This document shows positions 11,597 through 20,317 of a stretch of 64,000 nucleotides of DNA, one piece after another. The DNA is taken from positions 186,001 through 250,000 of the forward strand of contig JADFSR010000001.1 in NCBI GenBank assembly GCA_022560615.1, given 5' to 3'. Made by a program: the position numbers and the translations under genes. Under the pieces are notes generated by a model. It was not told the origin of the DNA and searched no databases. It saw only the letters and a list, made by a program, of their open reading frames with translations. Numbering within the stretch: position 1 is the first letter of the stretch; each line of letters starts with the position of its first letter. The stretch is from Gemmatimonadota bacterium. Lineage in GTDB: Bacteria > Gemmatimonadota > Gemmatimonadetes > Longimicrobiales > Gaopeijiaceae.

Positions 11597-14500
11597 ATGA
11601 ACCGTCTCACTAGTACGAAAGTGCTCCTCCTGGCCGTGTTCCTCGCCGTGCCTGGGCTTCTGCAAGCCCAGATGCGCACGGTGTCTGGACTCGTGTCGGA
11701 TGGAGGCTCGTCACAACCCGTGGCCGGCGTGCAGATCATGGTCATGGGCACGACTCGGGGAACCCTAACGGACGCGCAGGGTCGGTTCTCACTGCCCGTT
11801 CCGGAGGGATCCACACACCTCGTCTTCACCTACATCGGCTTCAAGTCGGTCGAGATGCTGATCTCCGACAACATGGAGGTCGTCCTGGAGCCGCAGGCGT
11901 TGGGGCTCGAGGGCATCGTGGTCACCGCGCTCGGCGTTCAGAGGGAGAAGCGGTCCCTCGGCTATTCGGTGCAGGACATTAGTGGTGCCCAGCTCACCGA
12001 AGTGCCCGAGATCAACCTCGTGAACTCTCTGCAAGGTCGGATCGCGGGCGTGCACGTCACAGCAGCTGGGCCCACCGGGGGCTCGTCACGCATCGTGATC
12101 CGTGGCGCGAGCTCCATCGCCGGGGACAACCAGCCCTTGTTCGTCGTGGACGGCGTGCCGGTCGACAACTCGGCTCCACGGAACACGGGGTACGGCGGCA
12201 TCGACTACGGCAATGCGATCCAGGACATCGACCCGGCCAACATCGAGTCGATCAGCGTGCTCAAGGGCCCCAACGCCGCGGCACTCTACGGCTCGCGTGC
12301 ATCGAACGGGGCCGTGGTAATCACGACCAAGTCCGGCCGCACCTCGCGCGGCTTTTCGATCACGTCGAGTTTCACGACCGAGAACCCGCTCCGCCTCCCG
12401 AGCTACCAGAACGTCTACGGCCAAGGGGTCGATGGGGAGTTCCGCTTCGTGGACGGTGCGGGCGCCGGGACCTGGGACTTCGTCGACGAGAGTTGGGGGC
12501 CGAAGATGGACGGCCGCCTCATCGACCAGTTTACAGGGCCGAATCAGCCATGGCTGCCACAGCCCGACAACGTGCGCAGCTTCTTCCGCACCGGCCTGAC
12601 CTCGCACACGAACCTGTCGTTCGAGCAGGCGAGCGAACGCGGCAACGTGCGCCTGTCCTTGAGCAACATGATGGTCGAAGGAATGGCGCCAGGCGAAGCC
12701 ATCGACCGAGTGGGTGTGGCGCTCAAGGGCGGCACGACGGTATCGAACCGGCTTTCGACCCAAGCATCGCTCAACTATTCGACTCAGCAGGGCGAAAACC
12801 GTATGGGCACCGGGTACGACGAGGACAATCCGATGCAGAGCTTCATCTGGTTCGGGCGCCAAGTCGACATGGACGCTCTACGTAACTTCCGCTGCACAGG
12901 GACCGAGATGAGCTCCTGCGACCCCGACGGCGGTCAGTACAACTGGAACTACAACTACCACAACAACCCATTCTGGGAGCAGTTGGTCAACACCAACGAG
13001 GACCAGCGGGACCGGCTGCTCGGTCACGTGTCCGCGACGTATCAGCTCAACGATTGGATCACCGCAACCGGCCGCGTCGGTCGAGACTGGTATCGGGAGA
13101 ACCGCAAGAAGGTCACCGCGTTCAACAGTCTCGATGACGCGGGTGACGGCGGCTTCACTCAGACATCGATTTTCCGTTCTGAGACGAACGCCGATATGAT
13201 CTTGACCGCGGCCCGGCAGCTCACGCCCGATGTGTCGTTGGACGTAACCGCCGGCGGCAACATCCGGACGAACGACTACGAGACGTCCGGAGTGTCGGTC
13301 GGCGCGCTCACGGCGCCCGGCATCTACACGATCGACAACGCGTCCGAAACGCCAAACCCCACGGACTTCGAGTCGCACAAGAAGGTGAGGAGCGTTTACG
13401 CCTTAGCGAGCTTCAACTACCGCGGCTATCTCAACGTCGATCTCACGGGCCGCAACGACTGGTCTTCCACTCTTCCCGAGGACAATCGCTCGTACTTCTA
13501 TCCCTCGGTCTCATCAGCGTTCGTCTTCAGCGACGCGCTCGATCTCGAGAGCGACGTGTTCAGCTCCGGTAAGATCCGCGCGAGCTGGACGCGGGTCGGG
13601 AACGACACGAACCCCTACCAGATGACGTCGGTCTACAACGCTCAACAGGCGTTTGGCTCGGTACCGATGTTCGCGGTGCCGAACGAGCTACCGAACCTCG
13701 GGCTGAAGCCTGAAGAGACCACAGCGTACGAGTTCGGCGCCGACATCGGACTCTTCAACGAGCGTTTGGGCTTCGTGCTCACGCACTACCGCAGCAATAC
13801 GAAGAACCAGATCCTCGGTGTGCAGATCTCGGCGACGAGCGGATTCACGAACCAGGTACTCAACGCGGGTGAGGTCGAAAACTGGGGATACGAGCTCCTG
13901 GTGCGGGCCACGCCGGTTCGCCTCGAGAACGGGTTCCAATGGGACGCGACGCTCAACTGGAGCAAGAACAACTCCGAGGTCAAGAACCTGTACGGCGACC
14001 TCGAGACCTTGGTTCTGGGCACGTATTGGAGCATGAACATCGAGGCTCGGAAGGGTGAGCCTTACGGCGTGATGTACGGCAACGGTTACCTGACCGACGA
14101 GAACGGCACCTGGCTGCTCGATTCCCGTGGACGGCCGCGATCCGATCCGGAACGGCGGATCCTGGGCAACTACAACCCGGACTGGTTCGGCGGTTTCCAG
14201 AACCGGTTCAGCTACGGGCCTCTCGACCTGAGCGTGTTGGTCGACGGCCAGAGGGGCGGAGACATCTTCTCGGTCACGAACTGGTTCGGCGAGTATGCGG
14301 GGGTGCTCGAGTCTACGCTCAGGGGCCGGGAGGACGACTTCTGTGATCCGGGCATCATCGTGGACGGCATCATGCCGGACGGCAGCGTCAACGGCGACGG
14401 CGTCGACGACGTGATGGTATGTCCGGAGAGCTACTTCGGTCGTAACTGGGGCAATCAGCAAGCGGGCATAAACGACGCGACGTACTTCAAGCTGCGCGAG

Positions 14501-14719
14501 CTCCGCCTCGGTTACAGCCTGCCGGACGGAGTCCTGGACCGCTTCGGGTTCTCCAGTGGGAGTGTCGCAGTGATCGGCCGTAACCTGTTCCTGTGGGCGC
14601 CCAACATGCCGAACATCGATCCGGAGACCGCTTTCGACGCCAGCAACGTGCAAGGCATCGAGTTCGGGCAGTTCCCGTCCGCCAGAAGCCTCGGCTTCTC
14701 CATCTCCATCCAGCCGTGA
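11597..14719 (+). CDS. SusC/RagA-family TonB-dependent outer-membrane receptor
   Basis: This 1,040-residue receptor imports a large or scarce substrate across the outer membrane using TonB energy. A signal peptide (TKVLLLAVFLAVPGLLQA) is followed by a carboxypeptidase-regulatory-like beta-sandwich (about 27-100, 'VSGLVSDGGSSQPVAGV'). The plug domain (about 110-245) has 'NSLQGRIAGVHV', 'IRGASSIAGDNQPLFVVDGVPV' and 'LKGPNAAALYGSRASNGAV', all SusC hallmarks. The remainder is a 22-strand barrel ending in the aromatic-poor 'ARSLGFSISIQP'. A clear ribosome site (AGAGGGGG) precedes the ATG. It forms an operon with susD 14 bases downstream. No glycosidase lies nearby, so the substrate need not be a glycan; peptides or cofactors are possible. 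Confidence 0.94.
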   Translation: MNRLTSTKVLLLAVFLAVPGLLQAQMRTVSGLVSDGGSSQPVAGVQIMVMGTTRGTLTDAQGRFSLPVPEGSTHLVFTYIGFKSVEMLISDNMEVVLEPQALGLEGIVVTALGVQREKRSLGYSVQDISGAQLTEVPEINLVNSLQGRIAGVHVTAAGPTGGSSRIVIRGASSIAGDNQPLFVVDGVPVDNSAPRNTGYGGIDYGNAIQDIDPANIESISVLKGPNAAALYGSRASNGAVVITTKSGRTSRGFSITSSFTTENPLRLPSYQNVYGQGVDGEFRFVDGAGAGTWDFVDESWGPKMDGRLIDQFTGPNQPWLPQPDNVRSFFRTGLTSHTNLSFEQASERGNVRLSLSNMMVEGMAPGEAIDRVGVALKGGTTVSNRLSTQASLNYSTQQGENRMGTGYDEDNPMQSFIWFGRQVDMDALRNFRCTGTEMSSCDPDGGQYNWNYNYHNNPFWEQLVNTNEDQRDRLLGHVSATYQLNDWITATGRVGRDWYRENRKKVTAFNSLDDAGDGGFTQTSIFRSETNADMILTAARQLTPDVSLDVTAGGNIRTNDYETSGVSVGALTAPGIYTIDNASETPNPTDFESHKKVRSVYALASFNYRGYLNVDLTGRNDWSSTLPEDNRSYFYPSVSSAFVFSDALDLESDVFSSGKIRASWTRVGNDTNPYQMTSVYNAQQAFGSVPMFAVPNELPNLGLKPEETTAYEFGADIGLFNERLGFVLTHYRSNTKNQILGVQISATSGFTNQVLNAGEVENWGYELLVRATPVRLENGFQWDATLNWSKNNSEVKNLYGDLETLVLGTYWSMNIEARKGEPYGVMYGNGYLTDENGTWLLDSRGRPRSDPERRILGNYNPDWFGGFQNRFSYGPLDLSVLVDGQRGGDIFSVTNWFGEYAGVLESTLRGREDDFCDPGIIVDGIMPDGSVNGDGVDDVMVCPESYFGRNWGNQQAGINDATYFKLRELRLGYSLPDGVLDRFGFSSGSVAVIGRNLFLWAPNMPNIDPETAFDASNVQGIEFGQFPSARSLGFSISIQP

Positions 14720-14733
14720 GCCAGGAGACAATC

Positions 14734-16179
14734 ATGAACAGAGCCATGCTAACCAAGCGGGTACTGGTCGCCGGTCTCGTGCTGGTGATGAGTGCTTGTG
14801 ACGAAGGATTGACCGAGATCAACCTGAACCCCAACGCGCCGACCGACGTCGGCGCACAGTTCCTGCTGCCTCAGGCGATCCGCGCCTCCGTGGAAGCCAC
14901 GTTCGGCAGCAGCCAAATGCTGTCTCACACGGCCATCTGGCCACAGCACGCAGTCCAGCTCCAGTACCCGGACGAGGAAGAGGGAATCGTCCGTGCCAGC
15001 CGCATGCAGGCGTATTGGGACGGCTACTACGCGGGTTCCCTCGCCGACATCCAGATGGTAATCGACAAAGGCCGGGAGATCGGAAACGCCAACATCGAGG
15101 GCGTAGGCATGATCTGGAAGAGTTGGATCTTCCACATCGCGACGGACCTGTGGGGCGACCTACCGTACTCCGAAGCACTAGCGGGGGCGGACGGAGTCAC
15201 CACGCCGGCGTACGATACGCAACAGCAGGTCTATGCCGGTCTCCTGCAGACGCTCGGGGGCGGAGCGGCCATGTTGTCCAGTGGATCCTCCGTTTTAGGA
15301 TCCGGTGACGTCCTGTACGGGGACGACATGGAGAAGTGGCGCAGATTCGGCAACTCGCTGCGCATGCGTCTCGCGATGCGGATGTCCGAAGTCGACGCGG
15401 CCACAGCCCGATCCGAGTTCGTGGCGGCGTACAACGCCGGCGGCTTCCTGAGCAACGACGACAACGCGATGCTCTCTTGGCCGGGTTCGCCCTACCGCAA
15501 TCCTCTCTTCGAGGATTGGCAGGGACGTGACGACCACGGCATCAGTGCCACCATGGTGGACACGCTGAAGTCGATGGCTGACCCGCGCCTCGCGCTGTAC
15601 GCGGAACCGGCTACGGAGGACGGCGAGTACCGCGGTCTCCAGAACGGTGACATCACGCCGGAGCTGTCGCTGGCTTGGTACTCACGCATCGGTAACCACT
15701 GGCGCTCCGGCGGGGCCGCGACGCCCACCGCGGTGATGACGTATTCCGAGGTGATGCTGCTGGCGGCTGAGGCCGCGCACCGCGGGTGGATCGCGGGAGA
15801 CCCGGCCACGCTCTATGCCGACGGCATCCGCGCCAACATGACGCAGTACAGTGCGGCCAACTCGCCGACGACCGTGGAGATCGACGCCTACCTGGCACAA
15901 CCCGTGGTCGCATACGACGCCGCGACCGGTCTCGAGCAGATCCAGCTTCAGCAGTGGATCGGGCTCTTCATGAACGGAAGCGAGGCGTGGGCCCACGTGC
16001 GCCGGACCGGCCTTCCGGCCCTGCAGGCGGGTCCCGATCTGACGCTGAGCAGGATCCCGGTGCGGTTCAAGTATCCGGACCTGGAACAGTCGCTGAACGC
16101 GGCCAACCTCGCCGCTGCGGTCTCCAGGCAGGGCGGTGGCCTCGACCTCGTGACTCCTGTGTGGTGGCAGATCAACTGA
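14734..16179 (+). CDS. SusD/RagB-family outer-membrane lipoprotein
   Basis: This 481-residue partner of the SusC-type channel acts as the hinged lid that captures substrate at the cell surface. The start is the ATG at 14734, shortly after the susC stop, preceded by CAGGAG. The lipobox 'LVMSAC' places the lipidated Cys near residue 21. The family opening 'NLNPNAPTDV' follows, then TPR-like helices ('WIFHIATDLWGDLPYSEAL') and the late segment 'EVMLLAAEAAHRGWI'. The best class is the SusD_2-like type often seen with SusC in Gemmatimonadota and Bacteroidota. The final residues 'VTPVWWQIN' match the usual SusD_2 ending. It is followed directly by a strong terminator. Confidence 0.92.
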   Translation: MNRAMLTKRVLVAGLVLVMSACDEGLTEINLNPNAPTDVGAQFLLPQAIRASVEATFGSSQMLSHTAIWPQHAVQLQYPDEEEGIVRASRMQAYWDGYYAGSLADIQMVIDKGREIGNANIEGVGMIWKSWIFHIATDLWGDLPYSEALAGADGVTTPAYDTQQQVYAGLLQTLGGGAAMLSSGSSVLGSGDVLYGDDMEKWRRFGNSLRMRLAMRMSEVDAATARSEFVAAYNAGGFLSNDDNAMLSWPGSPYRNPLFEDWQGRDDHGISATMVDTLKSMADPRLALYAEPATEDGEYRGLQNGDITPELSLAWYSRIGNHWRSGGAATPTAVMTYSEVMLLAAEAAHRGWIAGDPATLYADGIRANMTQYSAANSPTTVEIDAYLAQPVVAYDAATGLEQIQLQQWIGLFMNGSEAWAHVRRTGLPALQAGPDLTLSRIPVRFKYPDLEQSLNAANLAAAVSRQGGGLDLVTPVWWQIN

Positions 16180-16208
16180 CGCCGACCACCAATGCGCCAA
16201 GGCGCACG

Positions 16209-16243
16209 AAGCCCCCCGGAGCCTCGCTCCGGGGGGCTTCTTC
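16209..16243 (+). terminator. Intrinsic terminator after susCD
   Basis: A perfect 13-bp stem (16209-16221 with 16227-16239, core CCCCCCGGAG) encloses a 5-base loop and is followed by a short T-rich tail. It lies 30 bases after the susD stop. The reverse strand also reads as a hairpin, so it may also act on the minus-strand gene that ends at 16248. Confidence 0.88.
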
Positions 16244-16247
16244 TGAT

Positions 16248-16592
16248 CTATCCCGATCGCATGAAGACGAGAATCAGACCGTGCGCGTGGGTTCCGTCGA
16301 CGTATACGTGCGGATTCACCACGCCCTGGAAGGTCACTGCGCTCCGCAGGGTCACGACTGGGCACCCCCCCGAGTTCCGCCGTAACCGGAAGTTCGGCAC
16401 TTTGCCCTCCATCGCCGCGAGCACCGAGCCTGGGCCGTCTTCGAGCGCCCTGCCTGAAAGCACGAAGCCGCCACGCTCGTGGCTGACGCCGTTGCGGTTC
16501 GTGGCGCTCTCTCCCTTACGGAGCGGCCCGCACGCGGCAACGAGGATCACGGCCCCGACGAGTCCTGCTGCGGCCAAGCGACGTGTTTTCAC
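16248..16592 (-). CDS. Small lipoprotein resembling an isolated TonB-receptor plug domain
   Basis: This 114-residue protein is read from a GTG at 16592. A lysine/arginine start and hydrophobic run end in a lipobox (AVILVAAC), predicting an outer- or inner-membrane lipoprotein. The mature part reads like a truncated plug domain: 'LEDGPGSVLAAMEGKVPNFRLRR' recalls '...LLDALRRRVPGLRV', and 'NPHVYVDGTHA' recalls the 'PLVYVDGV' signature. No barrel follows, so it cannot be a channel itself. Function is unknown; stand-alone plug-like proteins could gate or bind partners. The resemblance was judged by eye and is moderate. Confidence 0.6.
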   Translation of the reverse strand: MKTRRLAAAGLVGAVILVAACGPLRKGESATNRNGVSHERGGFVLSGRALEDGPGSVLAAMEGKVPNFRLRRNSGGCPVVTLRSAVTFQGVVNPHVYVDGTHAHGLILVFMRSG

Positions 16593-16745
16593 GCGAACGA
16601 CTTTCGCGCTCAAGGGAGTCCCGGCGTGGTCACCACCTGGATCACTCCACGAGCGTGGCCCACGCCCCACCGTGCCGTAGCTACGGCCGCGCTGATGAAT
16701 CGAATCGAGTCGATGGTGTCCACGCTGAGCCCGATAAGGGCACCC

Positions 16746-17231
16746 TTAGTGCGATGTGTCGGAGAGTATCAGATAGGACAGGCCGTGTGTCGGTCCCACG
16801 ACCAGCGTGTAGCTGTCGCCCGGATACATCCAACTGCCGTGACCCCGAATCACATGATCGAACCGGGCACCGACGGCGTGCACCTCGAAAGCCGGGGCCG
16901 CGAGCACGCCGCACACCTCGAGGCTCTCAGAGGCAAACCCCTCGACGATCCCCAACCGACGCCTGGGTGACTCGAGGTAGACGACCACATTCTCGAGAGT
17001 TTGGTTCTCGACCAGGACCACGGGACATGGGAGCGGGTCTCGCCGGCTGGCCGGCGCCGTGGCGCAACCCGCCAGGAGAATCCACGTCCACACACGGATC
17101 CACCACTTCCGTGCCCACCGCCTCGTAGCCAGATCAACTCTGCCAGCTTCGTCATCGTGACCGCCCCGGCTATCGCCCTCAGAAAGAGCCCGCTCGAGTC
17201 TTATCATCCGGGTACAACCTTGGTCGTCCAT
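16746..17231 (-). CDS. Hypothetical protein with membrane/lipoprotein segment
   Basis: The start is fixed at the ATG 17231 by a textbook GGAGGTGA four bases upstream, giving 161 residues. The first 47 residues are charged and soluble. A hydrophobic stretch (WWIRVWTWILLAGC) then ends in a lipobox-like Cys, followed by an exported part beginning ATAPASRRDP. The exported domain has two cysteines (PCPVV and EVCGVL) and alternating hydrophobic residues suggesting a small beta-sandwich. A lipoprotein with a 47-residue leader would be odd, so translation may begin later or the protein may be a single-pass membrane protein. No family was recognised. Confidence 0.55.
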   Translation of the reverse strand: MDDQGCTRMIRLERALSEGDSRGGHDDEAGRVDLATRRWARKWWIRVWTWILLAGCATAPASRRDPLPCPVVLVENQTLENVVVYLESPRRRLGIVEGFASESLEVCGVLAAPAFEVHAVGARFDHVIRGHGSWMYPGDSYTLVVGPTHGLSYLILSDTSH

Positions 17232-17688
17232 CGAATCACCTCCGTCACGGGGCTGCGCCTGCCACTTCCGGTAGTGCGCCCGGGACCTCAGCCAGCGAGA
17301 CTGGGCCGACATTAGCCACCTCGGTGGCAGCTGCCTGAAGAAAGTGAGATCGCCGCGACTCAGTTAGCGGGAGTAGGATGAACCGTCCGTGGGGAAATTC
17401 ACTCCTCCGCCACCCTGTCGACTGCCGTCGCACCCGCGCCGATGGTCGGTAGCTTCATCGCCATTCCTTCCCCCTGCAGAGGGTCGGTTTGTATGTACAG
17501 CCTCACGGCTGCTGGCCCATTGAGAAGCTATGGGTGGCCCGTTCCGTCGGATGTCGGGAGGAAAATGGACCGGTCGGTGGGGAAACTCCCCACGGGCCCG
17601 CCGATGGCCACCGGCGGCGTCCTCGACAAGCGGGCGGAACTCAACTCTCCATTCGACGCGCTGGACGCCGAGTGGAACCCGGAGCTGC
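17232..17688. other. 457-bp region with no supported gene
   Basis: Short open frames exist on both strands but none has a ribosome site, family motif or natural composition. Two imperfect copies of a GTGGGGAAA-containing block (near 17389 and 17577) are visible. It probably holds the promoter of the minus-strand gene 16746-17231. Confidence 0.5.
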
Positions 17689-18183
17689 CTACCCGCCCCG
17701 TGCCACCTTCACCGCGAAGTAGACCAGCAGCAATGCGAAGAGCGCGTTCGCTCGCGCCAACCAGGCTGCTCTCATCCGGAGCGAGCGCGCCTCTTCGGAG
17801 CCCGCTCTGGCGCGCCCGGCGGCTGGCCCGAGCCAAAAGTCATGCACGCCCTGCACAGTGAGCATCATCGCCACGAGGCCGAACTTCCAGGCCAGCGCAG
17901 AACCGAGCGCGCTGCCCCAAAACCCTGGCGTTCCCCAAAACGCGCCACCCCACCAACCGCGCAAGTGCAATTGGCCGACACCAGTGGCGAGCAGCACGGC
18001 GATACACACCCATCCCACGGTCCGAAGCCTCCGGCCCAGAGACCCGAAGAGGCTCGCCCTCAGCGCATCGTCCTCGATGTCGCGCAAGATCGGCGCGATG
18101 AGCGCGAAGAAGAGCATGCCACCGAGCCACACGAGCGTGGCGAGCACGTGCAGAGTCACGGTCAGGAAGTAGGCTGTCGTCAC
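17689..18183 (-). CDS. CopD-like four-helix membrane protein
   Basis: This 164-residue integral membrane protein has about four helices: residues 5-27, 53-72, 93-113 and 138-158. The start 'LTVTLHVLATLVWLGGMLFFALI' matches the CopD/DUF4149-type copper-resistance membrane family, in which the helix-1 His and the WLGG motif are conserved; His is also found in helix 3 ('GVHDFWLGP'). These may ligate heme or copper. It is followed downstream by small lipoprotein genes and preceded by a PCYCGC protein gene 37 bases away, probably in one operon. A metal-related role is inferred from family and context only. Confidence 0.7.
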   Translation of the reverse strand: MTTAYFLTVTLHVLATLVWLGGMLFFALIAPILRDIEDDALRASLFGSLGRRLRTVGWVCIAVLLATGVGQLHLRGWWGGAFWGTPGFWGSALGSALAWKFGLVAMMLTVQGVHDFWLGPAAGRARAGSEEARSLRMRAAWLARANALFALLLVYFAVKVARGG

Positions 18184-18220
18184 GAGGGCCCCTATCGCGG
18201 TGTTCGAAGAGACCGGGCTC

Positions 18221-18691
18221 TCAGGCCCCGTACGTCCTGTCCACTTCCGCTCGAATGGCCCCTAGCGACGCACCCTCCCTGGTCATCTCATGCGCGATCT
18301 CGGCCTCAGACATGCACACGTCGCACCCGGCCGCGTGATCGCTCGCGAAGCAGTCCAACAGCGAATAGTGGCCCGAGTGCTCGGAGCAGCGACAGTAGCA
18401 GTAGAGTCCATCGAGGACTCCGGGGACCGCGGCCGCCATCTGGTACGCCTGCCGCGCCCTTGCTTGGCCGGCATATCGCGCGTCGGGCACGACATGCGAT
18501 GCCATCTCGACGACTCGCGGAGTGGGATGTAGGGCACCGCCTCGCCCTACTTGGCTGATGACCGCCAGCACAAGCAATGCTGCCCCAGCGCTCGCGACCA
18601 GAATCCACGCGGGGTGCCGGCTGCGGCCGGGTCCTCCGCGGCCACGAGAGTCTCTGTTGCGTGCCCAACGTCGATTCTCCGCGCGACTCAT
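18221..18691 (-). CDS. PCYCGC-motif metal-binding protein, membrane-anchored
   Basis: This 156-residue protein has a basic N-terminus, one transmembrane helix (about 29-47) and an extracytoplasmic domain. The domain carries 'YCYCRCSEHSGHYSLLDCF' near residue 98 and a second pair 'CDVC' near 125. This is the PCYCGC arrangement (CYCxC, then H, then C, then CxxC), known from small secreted or lipoprotein metal binders but not biochemically well defined. Seven cysteines and nearby histidines suggest copper or a thiol-redox role. It sits between the CopD-like gene and a 50-residue membrane peptide gene on the same strand. Confidence 0.78.
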   Translation of the reverse strand: MSRAENRRWARNRDSRGRGGPGRSRHPAWILVASAGAALLVLAVISQVGRGGALHPTPRVVEMASHVVPDARYAGQARARQAYQMAAAVPGVLDGLYCYCRCSEHSGHYSLLDCFASDHAAGCDVCMSEAEIAHEMTREGASLGAIRAEVDRTYGA

Positions 18692-18729
18692 GGGTCTTGC
18701 TCCTCTAGAAGGCTTGACCCGACCAAGCT

Positions 18730-18882
18730 TCAGAGGAAGGGTCCCAGGATCAAGGCCAGGGCGAACCAGGCAAGGATGAAGGCCGCGAAGGCGACGGGGG
18801 CCAAGATGGCAACAAGGGCTGCGGCCACGGCCTGTCGCAGAAGTTCCAACCCTGCCATCGGATGATGGTGTATGGCGGACAC
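18730..18882 (-). CDS. Small hydrophobic membrane protein (50 aa)
   Basis: The start is the GTG at 18882, with AAGGAGG seven bases before it, which argues that the frame is real. The protein has a short His-rich N-terminus (AIHHHPMAG) and one or two membrane spans (about residues 16-49, 'AALVAILAPVAFAAFILAWFALALILG' region). It is the first gene of the minus-strand cluster running to 17689. The three adjacent histidines could bind metal in keeping with its neighbours, but no family was recognised. Confidence 0.6.
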   Translation of the reverse strand: MSAIHHHPMAGLELLRQAVAAALVAILAPVAFAAFILAWFALALILGPFL

Positions 18883-19027
18883 ATCAAGCCTCCTTGGGCA
18901 AGGAGATCCTGTCAAAGATCGAGGGTAGGGGCAGACTCGGGCGAGCGGGAGCTACCCGCGAGCTAGCGTAGGGAGTTTTTCCCGCAGCGATCCCAGGCAA
19001 TGTCGCGCTGGGTCGCTGGGGGAAGGC

Positions 19028-20317
19028 GTGGCGGCCGTTGACGAGCTATTGTCTCAGCAGGGATCCAACCCACCTGTGTCGACCGGACTCATGCAGTTCC
19101 GCAGCGTATTCATCGCGGTTTTTCTCGGTACATCGCTAATCCTGGCGGCGGTGCTGATCAACCGAGCCCGTCCTGCCGTGGAGACGGGCCAGCCGTCCGC
19201 CGACTTCGTGCGGGCCACCGGACGATGCGCTTCGTGCCACATGCAAGAGACTGGCGGGATCGTGCATCAGTTCGAGCGTAGCGTACACGCGGGGCGAGGC
19301 GTGACGTGTCTCGACTGCCACCAGGTGCTCGACCGTCAGGAACCGCTCGACCATCGGGGCTTCACGATCACCGTAATGCCTACGTCGCAGAACTGCGCGG
19401 CGTGTCACGCGACTCAGTACGACCAGTTCTTGCGCAGCCGACACGCTGCACCGGCATGGGCAGCGGTACTTGGGAGCACCGGCTTCAGCGAGGATGTGAT
19501 CGCCGCTTCCGAGCTTTTGCATCCGGGGGCGGTCAGACGGGCGCCGAACCCGTTGGCGCTTCTGGAAGGTGCCAGCGCGTCCGAGGTGGGCTGTCAGGGG
19601 TGTCATGACATCGGCCGGCCGAACCTCGACGGATCCGTCGGGAAGTGTACCGAGTGCCACTCCGCACACTCCGCGTCGGTTTCGCTGGCCCGGGAGCCCG
19701 CCACCTGCGGTCAGTGCCACATGGGTCCGGACCACTCCCAGCTGGAGATCTACAACGAGTCCAAGCATGGGGTGCTTTTCAACTCGCAACGCGCGTCACA
19801 GAACCTGCACGCCGACCCGAGGACGCTCTCCACGGCGGACATGTCCGTCCCGACCTGCGCGACCTGCCATATGAGCGGGCTCGACGGCATGGGGTTCACG
19901 CACGACGTGACCGAGCGACTTTCGTGGTGGCTCTTCGCCCCGATCTCAGAGCGGCGCCCGACCTACCTGCAAGGCCAGGCGGAAATGAAGACGCTGTGTC
20001 AGAAATGTCACACAGCCCCGCGCGTGGAGGCCTTCTACGAGGCCGCCGAGACCGTCGTCACTTCCACCAATGAGAAGGTGCAGGCGGCGATGGACCTGAT
20101 GGCGGAGCTGGCGGACGAGGGCCTCATCACGGCCGAGCCGTTCGACGCCTCCATCGACTTCGTCTTCTTCGACCTCTGGCACTACTACGGACGCACGGCC
20201 AAGCACGGCGCGTTCATGGGCGGTGCGGACTTCGTGCAGTGGCATGGGAACTACGAGCTTCTGGCCAAGATGGTGGAGATGGAGGAGCTTGCCGCGGAGA
20301 TGAGAGGACTGCGTTGA
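19028..20317 (+). CDS. Octaheme c-type cytochrome, hydroxylamine oxidoreductase (HAO)-like
   Basis: This 429-residue membrane-anchored cytochrome (span about residues 24-45) has eight CXXCH heme sites at residues 67, 94, 123, 189, 207, 227, 277 and 324. That number, the spacing, 'YNESKHG' near 242 and the C-terminal 'KHGAFMGGADFVQWHGNYELL' region (about 387-408) match the HAO/octaheme family. Members oxidise hydroxylamine or, in respiratory bacteria, reduce nitrite or hydroxylamine. Whether the tyrosine that crosslinks heme 4 in ammonia oxidisers is present could not be decided by eye. The GTG start is supported by GGGGGAAG. It overlaps the next gene by 4 bases and faces the nar operon, so a role in processing nitrate-derived nitrogen is inferred. 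Confidence 0.83.
   Translation: MAAVDELLSQQGSNPPVSTGLMQFRSVFIAVFLGTSLILAAVLINRARPAVETGQPSADFVRATGRCASCHMQETGGIVHQFERSVHAGRGVTCLDCHQVLDRQEPLDHRGFTITVMPTSQNCAACHATQYDQFLRSRHAAPAWAAVLGSTGFSEDVIAASELLHPGAVRRAPNPLALLEGASASEVGCQGCHDIGRPNLDGSVGKCTECHSAHSASVSLAREPATCGQCHMGPDHSQLEIYNESKHGVLFNSQRASQNLHADPRTLSTADMSVPTCATCHMSGLDGMGFTHDVTERLSWWLFAPISERRPTYLQGQAEMKTLCQKCHTAPRVEAFYEAAETVVTSTNEKVQAAMDLMAELADEGLITAEPFDASIDFVFFDLWHYYGRTAKHGAFMGGADFVQWHGNYELLAKMVEMEELAAEMRGLR

Noticed and set aside
17442-17861. Open frames in the gap before the CopD-like gene
   Set aside because: Proline/arginine-rich translations on both strands, no ribosome site and no family resemblance.
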